A DNA stretch of 64,000 nucleotides from Lampris incognitus (GCF_029633865.1 NC_079216.1:63185506-63249505), one strand, 5' to 3'. Positions 26,701 through 38,557 are shown, numbered from the stretch's first letter. Notes: generated from the sequence alone by a model not told the origin. Made by a program: numbers and translations.

Positions 26701-28944
26701 TATCCACGTTCCATGCTTTCACCTAATAACAATAATATGATCCATCATTTTAGAATGGCACAATCATACCTCCCACTATGCACCCCAATTCATCTATCAA
26801 CCTATAGATGAAACTATATCTCAAAAAGATCAGATGTTTCCTTTCATGTATTCAAAGTAGTTCAATCTATGACGCTACCATTATAATGTTTATCCCGTGC
26901 TTACCTGTCAGCTACGGTATGTTATGCCACGGTGATGACGATGGTGACCCCTTGTCTGGCAAACCACGGGAGCAGCAGCTGGGAAGCAATGTGTTGCTGC
27001 CCACCATTAATCCTGCAGGCCTCCCATTATCAAGTTCAAGCCACAAAGTCAAAAAACTGGGCACTAAGTGGAGCAAGTTGCTTGGCACAAGGACAAAGTT
27101 GACAGAAAACATAAGGCCCCCACACATCGTCTGGACAGCAGGAGGCCGTGAGTACATTGGTTGAAGAATGGACCCAGGTGCAAACACATCCGCTATACAG
27201 ATGAGCTGCCCCCTTTCAAATTAGCACTGAGCATGGAGACTACTGCTGGTGTCTGATGAAAAGACGCACGGCTGCCACTATTTGTGCCGCTAAGGCATTC
27301 ATCAAATTAATTACTGGTGGATCCAAGCACCTCTCTGATACCTCTTTATTTTGAGTCCGGTAAATGGGGACTCAGACTAGTGCTGACAGAGGGGCCTAAT
27401 ACACCCAGGCTCTCTCGCTGCACATAATTAATTGAAATCTTTTCTGGCTTGACAAATTGGAATGATGAATCTATCCTCTATGAATAGCTTAAGAAAAAAA
27501 AATGCATAATCAGTCAAAAGCATACAGTAGGAGTAACATCTCTCTCTCTCTCTCTGTCTGCCTCACTCACTCGCTCTCTGTTTCTCTGTCCCTCGCTCTC
27601 TCTTGCTCTGCAGCATTGTGTGATCCATTAGGCTGAGAAGGCATGGCTTGTTGAGGCGACTCCTTTTTCTTTCACCGCCTCGATTGATAACTTTGGCTTC
27701 TCACTTTAATAGAGCGGTCAAGGTGGAGAGCTCCCTTGTATAGTTCAATAGAGGAGGAGAAAGCATAAATCAAAATGTGCGGTTCTTTGCCACTGAGAAC
27801 AGATATACTGTACTGTCTTGTCTCTCTCTCACATTAGAACAGCACTCATGCTTAACACCGTCTCTGTCAAAGCTGGGAAGATGTTCTTATGGTAGTCTAA
27901 ATTGTTAATATGATAAGTCTGTTTGCACGACCATCCCCTCTTCAAGCTGTTAGGGTACTTGTGAACAAGATAATGCTCTAAACGCAGATGTTTGCATTGC
28001 ATACAACAATAAGATGTGGGTTATTGAATCTGTTTCATACTATGTGATGCATCATGGTTCAAGAACAGCATGCATTTACTTGACTAATTGGCCATTAGTG
28101 ATAAGGAATGCACAAAATTTTAATGAGTTCACCATTTCATGATCACGGTCAACTCTGGATTTAAATAGTGCTATAGAAAATTGGGTTGCCAAGTTAAAGC
28201 TAAGGTTAGCCCAACGATATGGAATCGGATAGACTTTCTCCTCATGTTGGTTGTCTCAGTTTGACTTTCTGGTACAGTGAGCCACATGTTCAATTTTGAC
28301 ATAATTGTGTATCAGAATCTAATTCAAATTTAATGAAACATTAATTAAAAGTAATAAACAGCGAGCAGTCATGAGCAAATACTGAAAAAAATATACTGAT
28401 GGAGGGTGTCGCCATTATGTTCACTGGGTCTGTCACATTCAGTTTTACCTCCTTAGAGGCTTTGTCAGATTAGGAAAAAAACACTATTTGACCGCCATAA
28501 TGCAATAAATTAGTTAATATAAAGCAATCTTAGGAGTCCTTTTTTGATGTGTACCTTATATATTGGCACTCTGGTAAGGAGAGTTTTTTTTGCCAGCTGC
28601 TGCTCTGTTGGGAAATATGAGCAATCTACAGACAGCCATTCATGAACTTCTGTGAACTTGAACTGCAGCTCATATCCTAACAGGGAGCAACCTCAATCCC
28701 ATACTTTTTTCCCCCTTTGTCCAGCCAGAATTCGTACAGTACCTCCACAACGGGCCATATATGCACGCACGCACACACACATTTACTCTGTTGGTAGTGT
28801 TTTTATCCCCATCGTATGGCTTGTGCCCTCACCTTACAGTATGGCTATGTCTATTTTTGCTGCTGACCTTTTCTCGTCTAAGATTGTCTCTTGAGTGTTT
28901 AACGTGTCTTGATTGTATGGCACTTAACATAAACTGTATGATGA
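23754..28944. other. 5.2 kb non-coding, repeat-poor sequence; possible regulatory DNA
   Basis: No coding exon, SINE or LINE is recognised, which is unusual for this window. Only short simple repeats occur: G runs at 23880, (CT)n at 27541-27556 and CA at 28763-28778. ORFs of 70-118 codons (25621, 26166, 26808) have no domain or splice support. The part at 27190-27520 carries several TAATTA/ATTAAT homeodomain-type words and balanced composition, as many vertebrate conserved non-coding elements do. Confidence 0.4.
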
Positions 28945-29255
28945 CATCAGTTTTCTATTTCTTTTTGCAAAAACTCATCCATGTCTAGACCATTAGTAAT
29001 TAACCTCTTATTTCCAAACAAACATCCACTCCTAATAGGACAGCTTACATTTTCTTCTCTTAATTTTTAGGACATCTCTGAACTTCTTTTCCCTTCTTTT
29101 TACAATTTTAGCTTTCTCTTTTGTCATCTACCTTTTATTCCCATAATCTTTGTGATTCTGTCACATTTTCATACCACGGCATCAGTTTTCTGTTTTTTGG
29201 CAAAAACTCTTAACAAATTTATCCATGTCTAGACTATTAGTTATTATCTTCTCAT
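28945..29255 (+). repeat. Two direct repeats of about 70 bp, 235 bp apart
   Basis: CATCAGTTTTCT...CAAAAACTC...ATCCATGTCTAGAC(C/T)ATTAGT occurs at 28945-29014 and again at 29180-29255, with a 10-base insert in the second copy. They lie immediately downstream of the hAT C-terminus on the minus strand, so they may be subterminal repeats of that transposon or an unrelated duplication. Confidence 0.65.
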
Positions 29256-29258
29256 AAG

Positions 29259-29660
29259 TCAAAATAACCAACTTTTTCTCTCATGGAGCATAGTGCGTCG
29301 GAATGGTGTTAGGGCATGGGACAGTGTAGAGAATGAACTTTCACATGATGCTGAGGATACCCCAATCCGTGCAGTTATGTACAGTGTATGCAGCTCAGGA
29401 AATGCTTCCTTGTAGCCTTTAACTTCTTTGTATACAGTAGAGAGATCCAACTCTGTGGTGAATTTCTTGAGCAACATGGGTCTTGCTACAAGAATTTCAT
29501 TTCTCAGGCTATCACTAAATAAATCCCCCACAGCAGCAGTACAAGTCTTTGCCTTATCGGATGTTATAGCCGCGTTGGTGATTAGAGAGGGAGTGCTTGT
29601 AATGGGGCTGGTGGCATTACACTGTGCGTGCTCTGGAGTAGGACTTTTCAGCGTGGGCAA
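29259..29660 (-). pseudogene. hAT transposase C-terminal dimerisation domain
   Basis: The minus-strand frame ends with ITARIGVSSASCESSFSTLS followed by RRTMLHERKSWL, the conserved hAT dimerisation block (S-A-x-C-E-R/S-x-F-S). It also has ELDLSTVYKEVKGYKEAFPE upstream. Only about the last 130 codons remain; the DDE/RNase H-like catalytic core and zinc finger are missing. hAT transposases cut out the element and insert it with an 8-bp duplication, as seen for the MITE at 62082. Whether this copy is related to those MITEs cannot be told. Confidence 0.8.
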
Positions 29661-29934
29661 ATGACAAGTTCGTGACCACGGTTCAAGTGATAAAAGTGAT
29701 TGACTTGTTTCTGAGTTTTATGCTGCTCAACCAGCCAATCAGAAACTAGTGGGAAAACAATTTGAAGAATGGAATTAAATGACTGGTTACCAGACGTTTT
29801 AACGGAAAATAAAAACGTAACATTTTTGGCTGATGGCATGCATAGAGGGAGGATTAAGGGGGTGCATAGCAAGAATCTGGGGGGGGGGCTTAGCCCGACC
29901 CAACACCCCCCTTTATCCGGTCCCATGAAAGACC
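29661..29934. other. Spacer between hAT and L2 remnants, with G-rich tract
   Basis: A run of ten G near 29879 and a CCGACCCAACACCCCC stretch separate the two elements. Minus and plus ORFs of 125 codons cross it, but they join L2 sequence to unrelated sequence. It may be the end of a non-autonomous transposon or remaining hAT sequence. Confidence 0.3.
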
Positions 29935-31259
29935 TAATTTTAGCATTGTTCCTCAGCTGGAGAAACCAAGATTGCACAACTCTAGTTAATTGGCCATTAA
30001 AAGAGAGATTAGGGTCAAAAATCACCCTCAGATTATGGACAGCAGACTTAATGTTGGTGGGCAGGCTGCCAAGATTAGACTGCAGGGAGCTGATAATTTT
30101 TTTGGGGGGGGGGCAAATAGAAGAATTTCAGATTTTGCTTCATTAAGCTGGAGGAAGTTCTGCGATATCCAGCACTTAATGTCAGTGAGACATGATACAG
30201 ACCAAGTCACCTGCCTCACCAGGCATAGAGCTTAGTGTCGTCTGTGCAACACTGGAACTGGACATCGTGTTTACAAATGATATCCCCCAAAGGAGGCATG
30301 TAAGTTGAAAACAACAAGGGACCCAAAATCGACCCGTGAGGAGTACCACAAGGGGGGGGGGGCAGAGAAGAAGAGGGTTTACCTACAACAACAGAGAAAC
30401 TTATATCAATGAGATAGGAGCGAAACCAATCAAGAGCTAAGCCCCTGATGCCAACCCATTTTTCAAGATGGTTAATTAAAATAGTATGATCAACTGTGTC
30501 AAAATCACCGCTCAGATTGAGGAGGATTAAAATTGAACAGTCACCAGAATCAACACCAAGCAGTAGATCATTTATGACCTTGACAAGAGCTGTTTCAGTA
30601 CTGTGTAGAGCATGAAAGCTGATTGGAATTCCTTAAAATTTTTATTGTTATTCATAAAATAGATCAGTTGTGAGAGAACACTTCTAGAATTTTTGATAAA
30701 AATGGTAGTTTAGAAATTGGTCTAAAATGATTTAAAAGAGGATCTAGATTAGGTTTCTTAAGCAAAGGTTGAACTATTGCTTGCTTAAGGCAGGAGGGAA
30801 ACAAGCCTGTAGACATTGAGCAATTGACAATAGTATGTTAGGACCGACTTTGTCAATTATTTATTTCAGGAACCTAGTAGAGATGATATCTAAAGGGCAT
30901 GCAGAGGATTTCATGTGGAATATCGTGTCCTCTAAGGCTGACAAAGAGATGCGCTCAAAATGGGTTCGCAAGGCAGGGGGATCAGAGGAGATACAAAGGT
31001 CTCTGGACTCAGGGGAAATCTGCTGCCTAATCTTCTCTATTTTGTTTATGAAATGTTCGAGGAACTCATCACATTTTTCATTAGAAGCTTCTGTTAGCTG
31101 ACTGGTAGGGGGATTGATCACTGAGTCAATGGTTTGAAATAGGACCCTGGGATTGTGACACTGGCTAGAAATTAGGTTAGAAAAATATGAATTCCTGGCA
31201 TCTGTCACAGCGCTCTGACATGTGGACATCAACCCTTTAAGAGTGTCTAGTGAAACCAT
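29935..31259 (-). mobile_element. L2/CR1-like LINE, reverse transcriptase region, decayed
   Basis: Reading the minus strand from 31259: SAVTDARNSYFSNLISSQCH, NPRVLFQTIDSVINPP, FISTRFLK-type linker, then PLLKKPNLDP and the FRPISKLPFLSKILEKVF block (about 30720-30660). The catalytic block near 30250-30215 reads QCCTDDTKLY in place of the usual YADD. Then come ISQNFLQLNEAKSEILLF and FDPNLSFNGQ. Many frameshifts and stops make it inactive. The endonuclease and the 3' end are missing. ORFs reported on the plus strand here are antisense shadows. Confidence 0.8.
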
Positions 31260-31344
31260 AAGCTTATCCTTTTTCCAATTATGTTCTGCTTCCTGCTTTG
31301 CCTTTTAATGCACATTGAACATAGCTGCCAGAATTTCACTAGAT

Positions 31345-31540
31345 AGACGTCAAGTTTATTTGTATAGCCCAAAATCACAAGGTAGTCCAGAAGGGCTTTA
31401 CAACATACAATATACGACACCCCCTATGCTTAGACCCTTGGCTCGAATAAGGGTCGACTCCATGAGAAAAACCTTATCAGGAGAAAAAAAATGGGAGACA
31501 CCTCAGGAAAAGCAACAGAGGAGGGATCCCTTGGTCCCAA
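31345..31540 (-). mobile_element. L2-type LINE 3'-UTR and tail
   Basis: In reverse complement it contains a GGGTCTAAGCATAGGGGGTG, GTAAAGCCCTTCTGGA and TTGGGCTATACAAATAAACT series ending TTGAC, the standard 3' end of fish L2-like LINEs. The tail end (31345) points toward the L2 body at 29935-31259. So these are two separate insertions, head to tail, not one element. The copy at 36270-36468 has the same organisation on the plus strand. Confidence 0.7.
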
Positions 31541-31985
31541 CAAAGCATTCTGTGTCAAATGCACATCTATGCAGAATTCCCTTCAAATTCTGGTGTACGG
31601 AAATGCGTCTGCAAGGCCTTATTAGAATCAGCTCATAGCCAATGCCACAAGTGGCAGAAAGAAACTGACAACCGATCAATCACATTTCAGATATTTTCAG
31701 CTGTACATAGGTTTCAGCCCCAAACCTCAATCAAAATATTACACTCAGTTGTGATTGTAACATGCAGCCATGCCTTCTTAGGGTTTATACCCACTTTTAC
31801 TTGAATATCGGTCAATACAGTCTCATCTAAATCTCTCACTCACTCACTTAAATGAAATTCGAAGTAGGGATGAATTGTGACACTTGTATCTTTTCCCCTT
31901 TGCAGTTATGGTTATACACTTATTGTATTCACTCAGTTAACAAAAATAAAAAATCTTTCTCGTGCTTTTACTTCAGCACTGGTTT

Positions 31986-32126
31986 TGCTCTTAGATGCTT
32001 GTTTAGAGAGAAGATGCACTTATGACCTCTGATGACTTGTAGTTCTCCTGATTTCCTACGTTAAATGCACTTATTGTAAGTCGCTTTGGATAAAAGCGTC
32101 GGCTAAATGACTGTAATGTAATGTAC
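31986..32126 (+). mobile_element. Retroposon 3' end with TGTAA-type tail
   Basis: TGTAAGTCGCTTTGGATAAA, then AGCGTCGGCTAAATGACTG and AATGTAATGTA form a very common fish retroposon 3' end shared by LINEs and SINEs. The 5' part is not recognisable. The 445 bases before it (31541-31985) hold nothing I can assign. Confidence 0.7.
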
Positions 32127-33963
32127 ACTAAATAACATTCACAATACCAGTGGATGTTTAATCATTTTTCAGCACTTTGTGACCCATTGGTCTACAACCC
32201 CAAACTTGTACCTCAGTGTTGCCTCTTGCAGCTGTACTCTGATACTATACTAAGTCCATGTCTTCCGAAATCTATTACTGAAGAATATAGTCAACATCAT
32301 TTCAGTTGATGTTACCTGTATATGTTTCACTTTGTGTACTGGATTGAGAAAACACATATGACAGGAGTGGCAAAAAAAAAAGAAAGATGCACAGTGCCAA
32401 TTCCTTTTTGTATTTAAGAAAACTGGAGCTGGAAATGTGGTTCTAAAGATGTCAAGGTTATGATCAGAGCTTTTTTTGCAGAGGACAGCAATATTATATG
32501 TGCTGTAGCAGTGGATGAAATATAACACACATAGGTATGCACACGAGTGTGTGTGTGTTTGTGTGCGCACTCACAAACGCACACATGTATGTGAACACGT
32601 TATTCATGTTATGTGTCTGTTGGTGTGCGTAGATGGGGAATACACTGAATGTGAAGGTTGCCGCTGTGAAGGACACATCTCGTCTATGGTAAGTAGTCAT
32701 TCTTAATAGGTTTTGGTTTGGGTGTGAAATATTGGTGTGCCAAACCAGTATATGACATTACTGCTATCCCCTGGGAAAAGTATAGACTGATCTCAGTTCA
32801 GAGAGAACCGAGACAGTACAGGGTGGGGGTGGGGGGTGGGGGGGCTAAATAAAGGCTCAGATGGATGAAACTGTATATAAACCTTACAACCCACAAGACG
32901 AGTTTCCTCAAACCTCTATGAAGTGCGTGCTCATCATCTGTACACCAGGGTAGTTTGACAATATCACCTTTGTATGAAATAAAATTAAAAACGTGTTTTT
33001 CTCCTCTTGGAGAAACTGTATATTACGTTATAAATCCATGGTATACAAAATACAGGGTAATGTATGATGAAAAAGGTGATTTTTTCCAATATTGGTATTT
33101 CATTCCCCCATCCTGAATTTCGTATCTTTTTTTGGCTTATTCTCTTAGTTGTGTAATAAAGTTAATATAACTGGAAGGGTAACCTTATTTGTAGCTGTCA
33201 CTAAATTCAGCTCAGATGTGAGTTCAACACATCTTATTTTAACAGAACGATATCCGTTTCATTGGTTATAATATGACAATCAAGTAGAAATTAAGTATAA
33301 TAAAACATGTTTAAAAGGAAAACAATTATTCCCTTTGTCGTAGCACTACTGACTTAAAATTAACTTGCCATTCCACCTGAGGCATTACTAATACATCTGA
33401 GCCAAGGTAAAAGCTTAGTTTTGCATTAACAACCAACAACAATACTATTGCAACAGCATTAATTACTCTCCTCCATAATATCCTTGTAGAGCTATGATTA
33501 GGAGAAAAAAAAACAGGAAAATAATTGAGCAAAGAATAAAATGCAACGTTGGTGGTCTGGGAATTTTGCCTGCTCGTGTGATTACCTCTCTTTGTCAATA
33601 ACACGTTTTGTCAAGTCATACTGCAACTAAAAAGGTCATCTACATTACAGGAATGGAAAAAATGCAACTCATGGTGTAGGGAAACTGCGTATTTTCCTTT
33701 TTTTTTTTTTAAAGAAAAAAAGTCTTGGTTCTCTGAATAAAGTGGTTCTTTGATTGAAATCCTTGCCACTGAGCGTGACACAAGCATTTCCTCTCCAGTC
33801 TCCCATTATCAGCTGAGCCTGTGGTGCACAACCTAATCCCTCTTCATCAAAGCGCTGTGGGCAGCAGTCAGTGAGATGTGACCATCAATTAATCACCCGC
33901 CAACCCCCTGACCATGCCCAGTCCCTGCACAGATGTGAGGCCCCATTGCTTTTAAACACTCAC
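32127..33963. other. Non-coding sequence, no gene recognised
   Basis: Holds GT/CA-rich stretches near 32550, a G run near 32823 and a poly(T) near 33699. ORFs at 32250-32706 read the GT/CA stretch on both strands and are not credible. Confidence 0.4.
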
Positions 33964-34064
33964 ACTGGGAGATCTGGTGCAGATGTGAAGCTGCCATAGA
34001 CCGGTGGTGTCGAAGGACTTCTTATGGACGGTGAAGCTGTCCCCCGTATGAATGACAGGCTGTC
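33964..34064 (-). CDS. Candidate host coding exon (101 bp)
   Basis: On the minus strand a pyrimidine-rich acceptor (GACCTCCCCTCAG) precedes a 101-base open frame ending at a strong donor (CCCAGT then GTGAGT). The exon reads QPVIHTGDSFTVHKK then SFDTTGLWQLHICTRSPS, a balanced, non-repetitive composition unlike the transposon fragments. The start is in phase 1 and the end in phase 0. GLW followed by Cys recalls the extracellular loop of claudin/PMP22-type proteins, but one short exon cannot prove this. No partner exon was found in the window. It is the best candidate for real host coding sequence here. Confidence 0.35.
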
Positions 34065-35235
34065 CTGAGGGGAGGTCGGTGAGAGAGAGCACAATCAGAT
34101 TAACCTCTAAGCTAAGTCTTAAATACTTTCTGCTCAAAGTCCCAACTCTGGCTATCTTGGTAGGGTGGGTGTTCTTTCACTACCTTAATCCTACAGCAAT
34201 ATTAAACAACTACTGAAGTTTTTAGTCACCTAAACATTAAAAACGTGTTTAATCTCAAGTTAGCGTTAAAAAAAAATGAAGTCACATTTTAATTCAATTA
34301 ATACATTCGACTTTGCAAATTCAGATTCCGTTTATGAATATGCTGGATATTTTGGGAACCTTGGGACTAAATTTCAGATTTGAAAATGTATTGCTTATTC
34401 ATTGGCCACAGTCTATAATGGGCCTGAGAAGCAGGAGCAGCTGGTGAGCTCATTTGCTCTCATATCAGGGTTTCACTGCTCTCCTACTAAGCTGCTTTCT
34501 GAGAAGCCCATTGTCTTATTAGAAATCTCCTGAATATTAGATAAAACAATTCCCCCAAAGCCACCCCCTTGATACGCCACACCCCTCCTCACCACCACCA
34601 CGTGCACACATTTCTCCAAAACACTGCAGATAAAACACTTGCTCACCGTACTTTTCATTAAAACGCAGGTAACTGTCACTTCAAAGAGCATTTTCATTCA
34701 ACCTTATGTGCTTTAAACTCCAAGTGCACCACTGGTTTTGCCACCTAGACATATAATATTCCATACAAATTTCAGCATCTCAAGACCGGTAGCTTAGAGC
34801 ACTGCAGAACAGAAGAGGTGCGGGGTTCTTGAATGAAGAAGAATCTCCAAATGAGTTTGGTGACCTCTTAAACTCCATGAAATTAATATAAGAAGACATC
34901 CTGCACGCTGCAGGCAACTGCAAAGCTTGGGAAGATCACTTAAGCTCTCTGAGTTTCATAAAACTTTTAAAGGTTGACTTTCAAGACACATTGTAGCTCC
35001 TTATTGGTGACGACAGGGAGCAATATGGAGGCAAACAAACCTTTACTGCCTTCACTTTACCCCTCATACCATTCCAGGGGAAATACTGGCATCAAGGCAG
35101 GTAACGTCACCGCTGGGCCTGGCACAGGAGGCTCAACCCTGAAGAGTTATATCCCAATAGAAAGAAACACCCTATTCTATTGTCATATTAAGAAAGATGT
35201 CAATTTTAATTGACAAAGCGAGAGATGTCTGTCGT
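34065..35235. other. Non-coding sequence, no gene recognised
   Basis: Short ORFs at 34473 and 34974 lack domains or splice support. No repeats identified. Confidence 0.4.
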
Positions 35236-35425
35236 ATAATAAAAGAAGAAAGAAAGAAAGCCACTTTATTTTGTCTCATTGTATTCTTACAATGAAATTT
35301 GTCTTCTGCATTTAACCCATCCTATTGGATAGAAGCAGTGGGCAGCTGCAGCGCCCGGGGACCAACTCCAGTTCTTCTTTCCATTGCCTTGGTCAGGGGC
35401 ACAGACAGGAGTATTAACCCTTCAT
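35236..35425 (-). mobile_element. SINE (third variant), 3' half, split by an L2 insertion
   Basis: The left edge is an AAAGAAAGAAAG tail. The reverse complement reads AATAAAGTGG, ATGGGTTAAATGCAGAAG and CAAGGCAATGGAAAGAAG, matching the 13475 copy. It stops at GGAGTATTAACCCT; the continuing 5' half of the same SINE starts at 36469. The gap is filled by a plus-strand L2 LINE. Confidence 0.85.
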
Positions 35426-36468
35426 ATAACATGGATAGGAACTCAACTGGCTTCCTATCCATGTTAGATCAGAATCCAAGGTGCTTCTGCTGACTTATAA
35501 AATCCTAAATGGGCTTGCCCCATCTTACCTGTCTGATCTCCTTAAACCGTACATTCCATCTCGAGCTCTTCACTGTCAAGATGCAGGGCCCCTGTGTGTA
35601 CCCAAAGTTAAAAAGAAATCAGCTGGTGGCAGGGCCTTTTCCTATCGGGCCCCGTTCTTGTGGACTAACCTGCCTGCTGCCATCAGACAATCAGAGTCTG
35701 TTGGGTCCTTTAAATCCAAACTTAAAACTCATCTTTTTGTCTTAGCCTACAATTAGTTGCCTTTAAGTTGAGTGCTTCACAACCTGTACTGCATGGTGGG
35801 TCGGTTTCTGTGTCAATGAATTTACCAAGCACCGTTCTGCCGACCAGATTATAGAGTATAGATTGACTATTGCAAACTGTTCTCTTCTCTCACATCTTTT
35901 CTCTCTCTCTGAATGATGCCTTCTCCTTTCTCTTTTTGTGTGTGAGAATGGTGGTATGTGAGTCTGCCTTGTGTGCACGTGCAGTCGGTCCTCCTCCCGG
36001 GTCTGCATGGTGATGGTGGTCACCACCTGGACACTGCTCGGCATCCCCCTCATCACATTTTCTTTTTGTATATCTTATAAATCCATATATTGTTGTTATC
36101 CTGATCGTGTGGCTTGTGTACTGGGCTGTTCTGGTGGTGTCTGGACACTGCTTGGCATCCTCCTCATCATATTCTTCATACATTTTATAATTCCATTATA
36201 ATTATTTTATCATCTTTCAATGTCGTATTGTGTAAATTGTGTAAACACAACATCCATTGTATGTTGTCCATCTTGGGAGAGAGATCCCTCCTCTGTTGCT
36301 CTCCCTGAGGTTACTTCCTATTTTTTCTCCCTGTTAATTTTTTTTTTTTAGGGAGTTTTTCCTTATCCGATGCGAGGGTCTAAGGACAGGATGTTGTATT
36401 GCTGTAAAGCCCCCTGAGGCAAATTTGTAATTTGTGATACTGGGCTACACAAATAAAATTGACTTGAC
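35426..36468 (+). mobile_element. L2-type LINE, 5'-truncated, inserted into a SINE
   Basis: Coding sequence begins at WLPIHVRSESK and runs through LLLTYKILNGLAPSYLSDLL, VPKVKKKSAGGRAFSYRAP and FKSKLKTHLFVLAYN to a stop near 35756. This is the C-terminal end of an L2-like ORF2 protein and is intact over 90 codons. A 3'-UTR follows with GAGGGTCTAAGGACAGGATG, GTAAAGCCCCCTGAGGCAAA and TGGGCTACACAAATAAAATT, ending in TTGACTTGACTT. Its ends fall exactly at the break in the host SINE. ACCCT-containing flanks (TTAACCCT left, TTTACCCT right) are a likely target-site duplication. Confidence 0.88.
35427..35466. repeat. Perfect 15-bp inverted repeat at the L2 5' junction
   Basis: TAACATGGATAGGAA (35427-35441) and TTCCTATCCATGTTA (35452-35466) pair perfectly around a 10-base loop. 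The right arm is authentic L2 coding sequence (LPIHV region). The left arm is the very first inserted sequence, so it looks like a fold-back copy made when first-strand cDNA synthesis ended. Confidence 0.85.
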
Positions 36469-36632
36469 TTTACCCTAACATGCATGTCTTTTTGATGGTG
36501 GGAGGAAACCCACGGAGACATGGGGAGAACATGCAAACTCCACACAGAAAGGATCTGGGATGGCCAGGGGTTCGAACCCAGGACCTTCTTGCTGTGAGGC
36601 AACAGTGCTAACCACTGGGCCACCCTAAACAC
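36469..36632 (-). mobile_element. SINE (third variant), 5' half with tRNA-like head
   Basis: The reverse complement gives the head (GGGTGGCCCAGTGGTTAGCA, A-box region), a B-box GGGTTCGAACCC and the body down to GACATGCATGTTAGGGTA. It continues directly into the half at 35236-35425 once the L2 is removed, giving a complete SINE with head, body and (TTTC)n tail. Confidence 0.85.
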
Positions 36633-38051
36633 AGGCTTTTGCTACAAGGTAATATTTTTCTTATAAACATAAGGACGTTGTACGTGTCAGTTTTGAAATA
36701 TAGAGTGTGTCAGTGGTTAATTGTTCTTGTTCGCTTTACTAATACTGACACGCGTCATACCGTATTCTGAATATATTGTTTGTTCATTGGGGAAATGTAC
36801 TGTATGCGTCCTGTGTTTCATCTAAAGAGTAAAAAAATACCTAGTATCGTTATTTGTTGCTGGGGTCCTCTCTCTGATAGTTGCTTAAAATTCCACAATG
36901 GACCTCCTTTTTCAGACCCTCTCAACCATTATGTGCTGTAGACAGCAAAGACGCTGGGTCAAGTTTAATCACCTGTGAGACTGCGACTCTCACAAGTCAG
37001 CCCGTAAAAAAAATAATGAAAGGCTGCTGTGGCACCACTGACAAATTTGCTTAGAGCATTTGAGTTCAACTGTTTCTTTTTCATGCTTTAAGCATTATTA
37101 AAATCACGCCGAAGTGAGAAAGCAAGACAGCGAAAGCCAATGACACAGCCATAAACATTATTCCATTACTCTACCTTATCCATAATCGCCCTCTTAACAT
37201 TAGCACCCCTAGAAAGCACACCGTACCTCTCTACCTGAGGACCCACAAGAAGACCTCCTAATTGCTACCTTTAGCCTGTGAGGATGTATATTAACTTAGA
37301 GGGAAAGCGAAACCTATGGTGTAGCCCTCATGAATGATAGTGCTGCTGTAATAAAAGATGCTGCCATACCCCAGAGTGTGGCTCTTTAGGCAGCTGGTGG
37401 GATACTAATCTGATCACGCCTGTGGAAATTAAGAGAGAGAATTGGCTGTTTAAATATGATCAAGCGCAGCGATGGTATGGGTATTTGCTAGAGGTTATCT
37501 AGTGCTCAGCAAGTTGGCTAAGCAGTCTGTTTTTTGTTTTTTTTTAAAGGAAATCGGGCCAGCTAGATAAATGGAGGGGACAAAAAGGTATTTAATTTGG
37601 ATGAAACCGACTACTCCCATAAGCATAAACGCTTAACGAATTTTAGCCTCGAACCTACGAAGAGATTTGCAGGATTAATCCTAAAAAGTTTTGAAATTAT
37701 AGGGATAGGATTGTCAAATGTTTTGATTTAAATATTCCATGACAATGTGGAAGCCTGAGATCCATATCCAAATCCAAGCAGAAGCTTAAGTTTCAAAAAG
37801 TGAATGCCAGAGCAAAAAAGGCAGGGTCTCTGTAGGAAAAGTGAAGACAGTTAAATTCTTTAGGAAAGCAAAAGGATAATATCAATTCCAGAAAACAAAA
37901 GATTTCTTGCTCTGGGTATGACTGGCCCAGAAAAGGGCCAGGGGACATCACTTAGATATTTCTTTGGTGGCATACAATGTCACCTTTAGGTGTTCTCTTT
38001 AAAGCCGAGATCAGACAATACAATGTTATTGTCTTTCACGATGGTCACTAT
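36633..38051. other. Non-coding sequence, nothing recognised
   Basis: No coding gene, SINE or transposon motif was found. Confidence 0.45.
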
Positions 38052-38092
38052 GGGCAGCACGGTGGCGCAGTGGTTAGTGCTCTACTCTTCCT
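38052..38092 (+). mobile_element. SINE 5' head fragment
   Basis: GGGCAGCACGGTGGCGCAGT followed by GGTTAGTGCTCTACT is the tRNA-like head of the first SINE family, cut off before the B box. Confidence 0.7.
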
Positions 38093-38144
38093 CAAAGCTA
38101 CCTCCAAGCTACTTCCACACGTGTTTTTTCTCAGTTGGATCATT

Positions 38145-38232
38145 TTATTACATTATCAGGAAGTTATTACATTATCAGGTTTTATTGCATTTTCAATGGA
38201 CTCAAGTGCATTTTTTTATTACATTATCGGGG
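38145..38232 (+). repeat. Three copies of TTATTACATTATCAGG
   Basis: The 16-base word occurs at 38145 and 38164, and as a variant ending CGG near 38216. Short-spaced direct repeats such as these often form transposon subterminal regions. They lie 330 bases left of the ISL2EU-like transposase, but no link is proven. Confidence 0.55.
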
Positions 38233-38557
38233 TTTTTATATTAGCAGGTTCTACAGACCCCGACTAATCATCATATGGTGCCTTTCACGATCTTGCGTGA
38301 GTTCATAGGTCGTCGGGGAGGAGGGTCAAGAAATGTCAACAATGGCTACAGAAACGCAATGTGTGATGCTGGCGGTCGTGTTCCGGAACGAAAAAGAAAG
38401 AGAAAAAAAACAATAGGCTTGGTGCATAAGAACTTCCGGTACAACCGGATGCTTACGTCCTACCGAATCATTAGTTAGCTGCTAATGTATCTGTCCGACA
38501 TCTTAATTTCGTCCGAAAAGTCGATGAATCAAACAGGCCAAAAGGGGGCGTTCAAGT

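Noticed and set aside
29769..30235. Plus-strand ORFs of 125 and 81 codons
   Set aside because: They are antisense to the L2-like LINE and cross into unrelated sequence.
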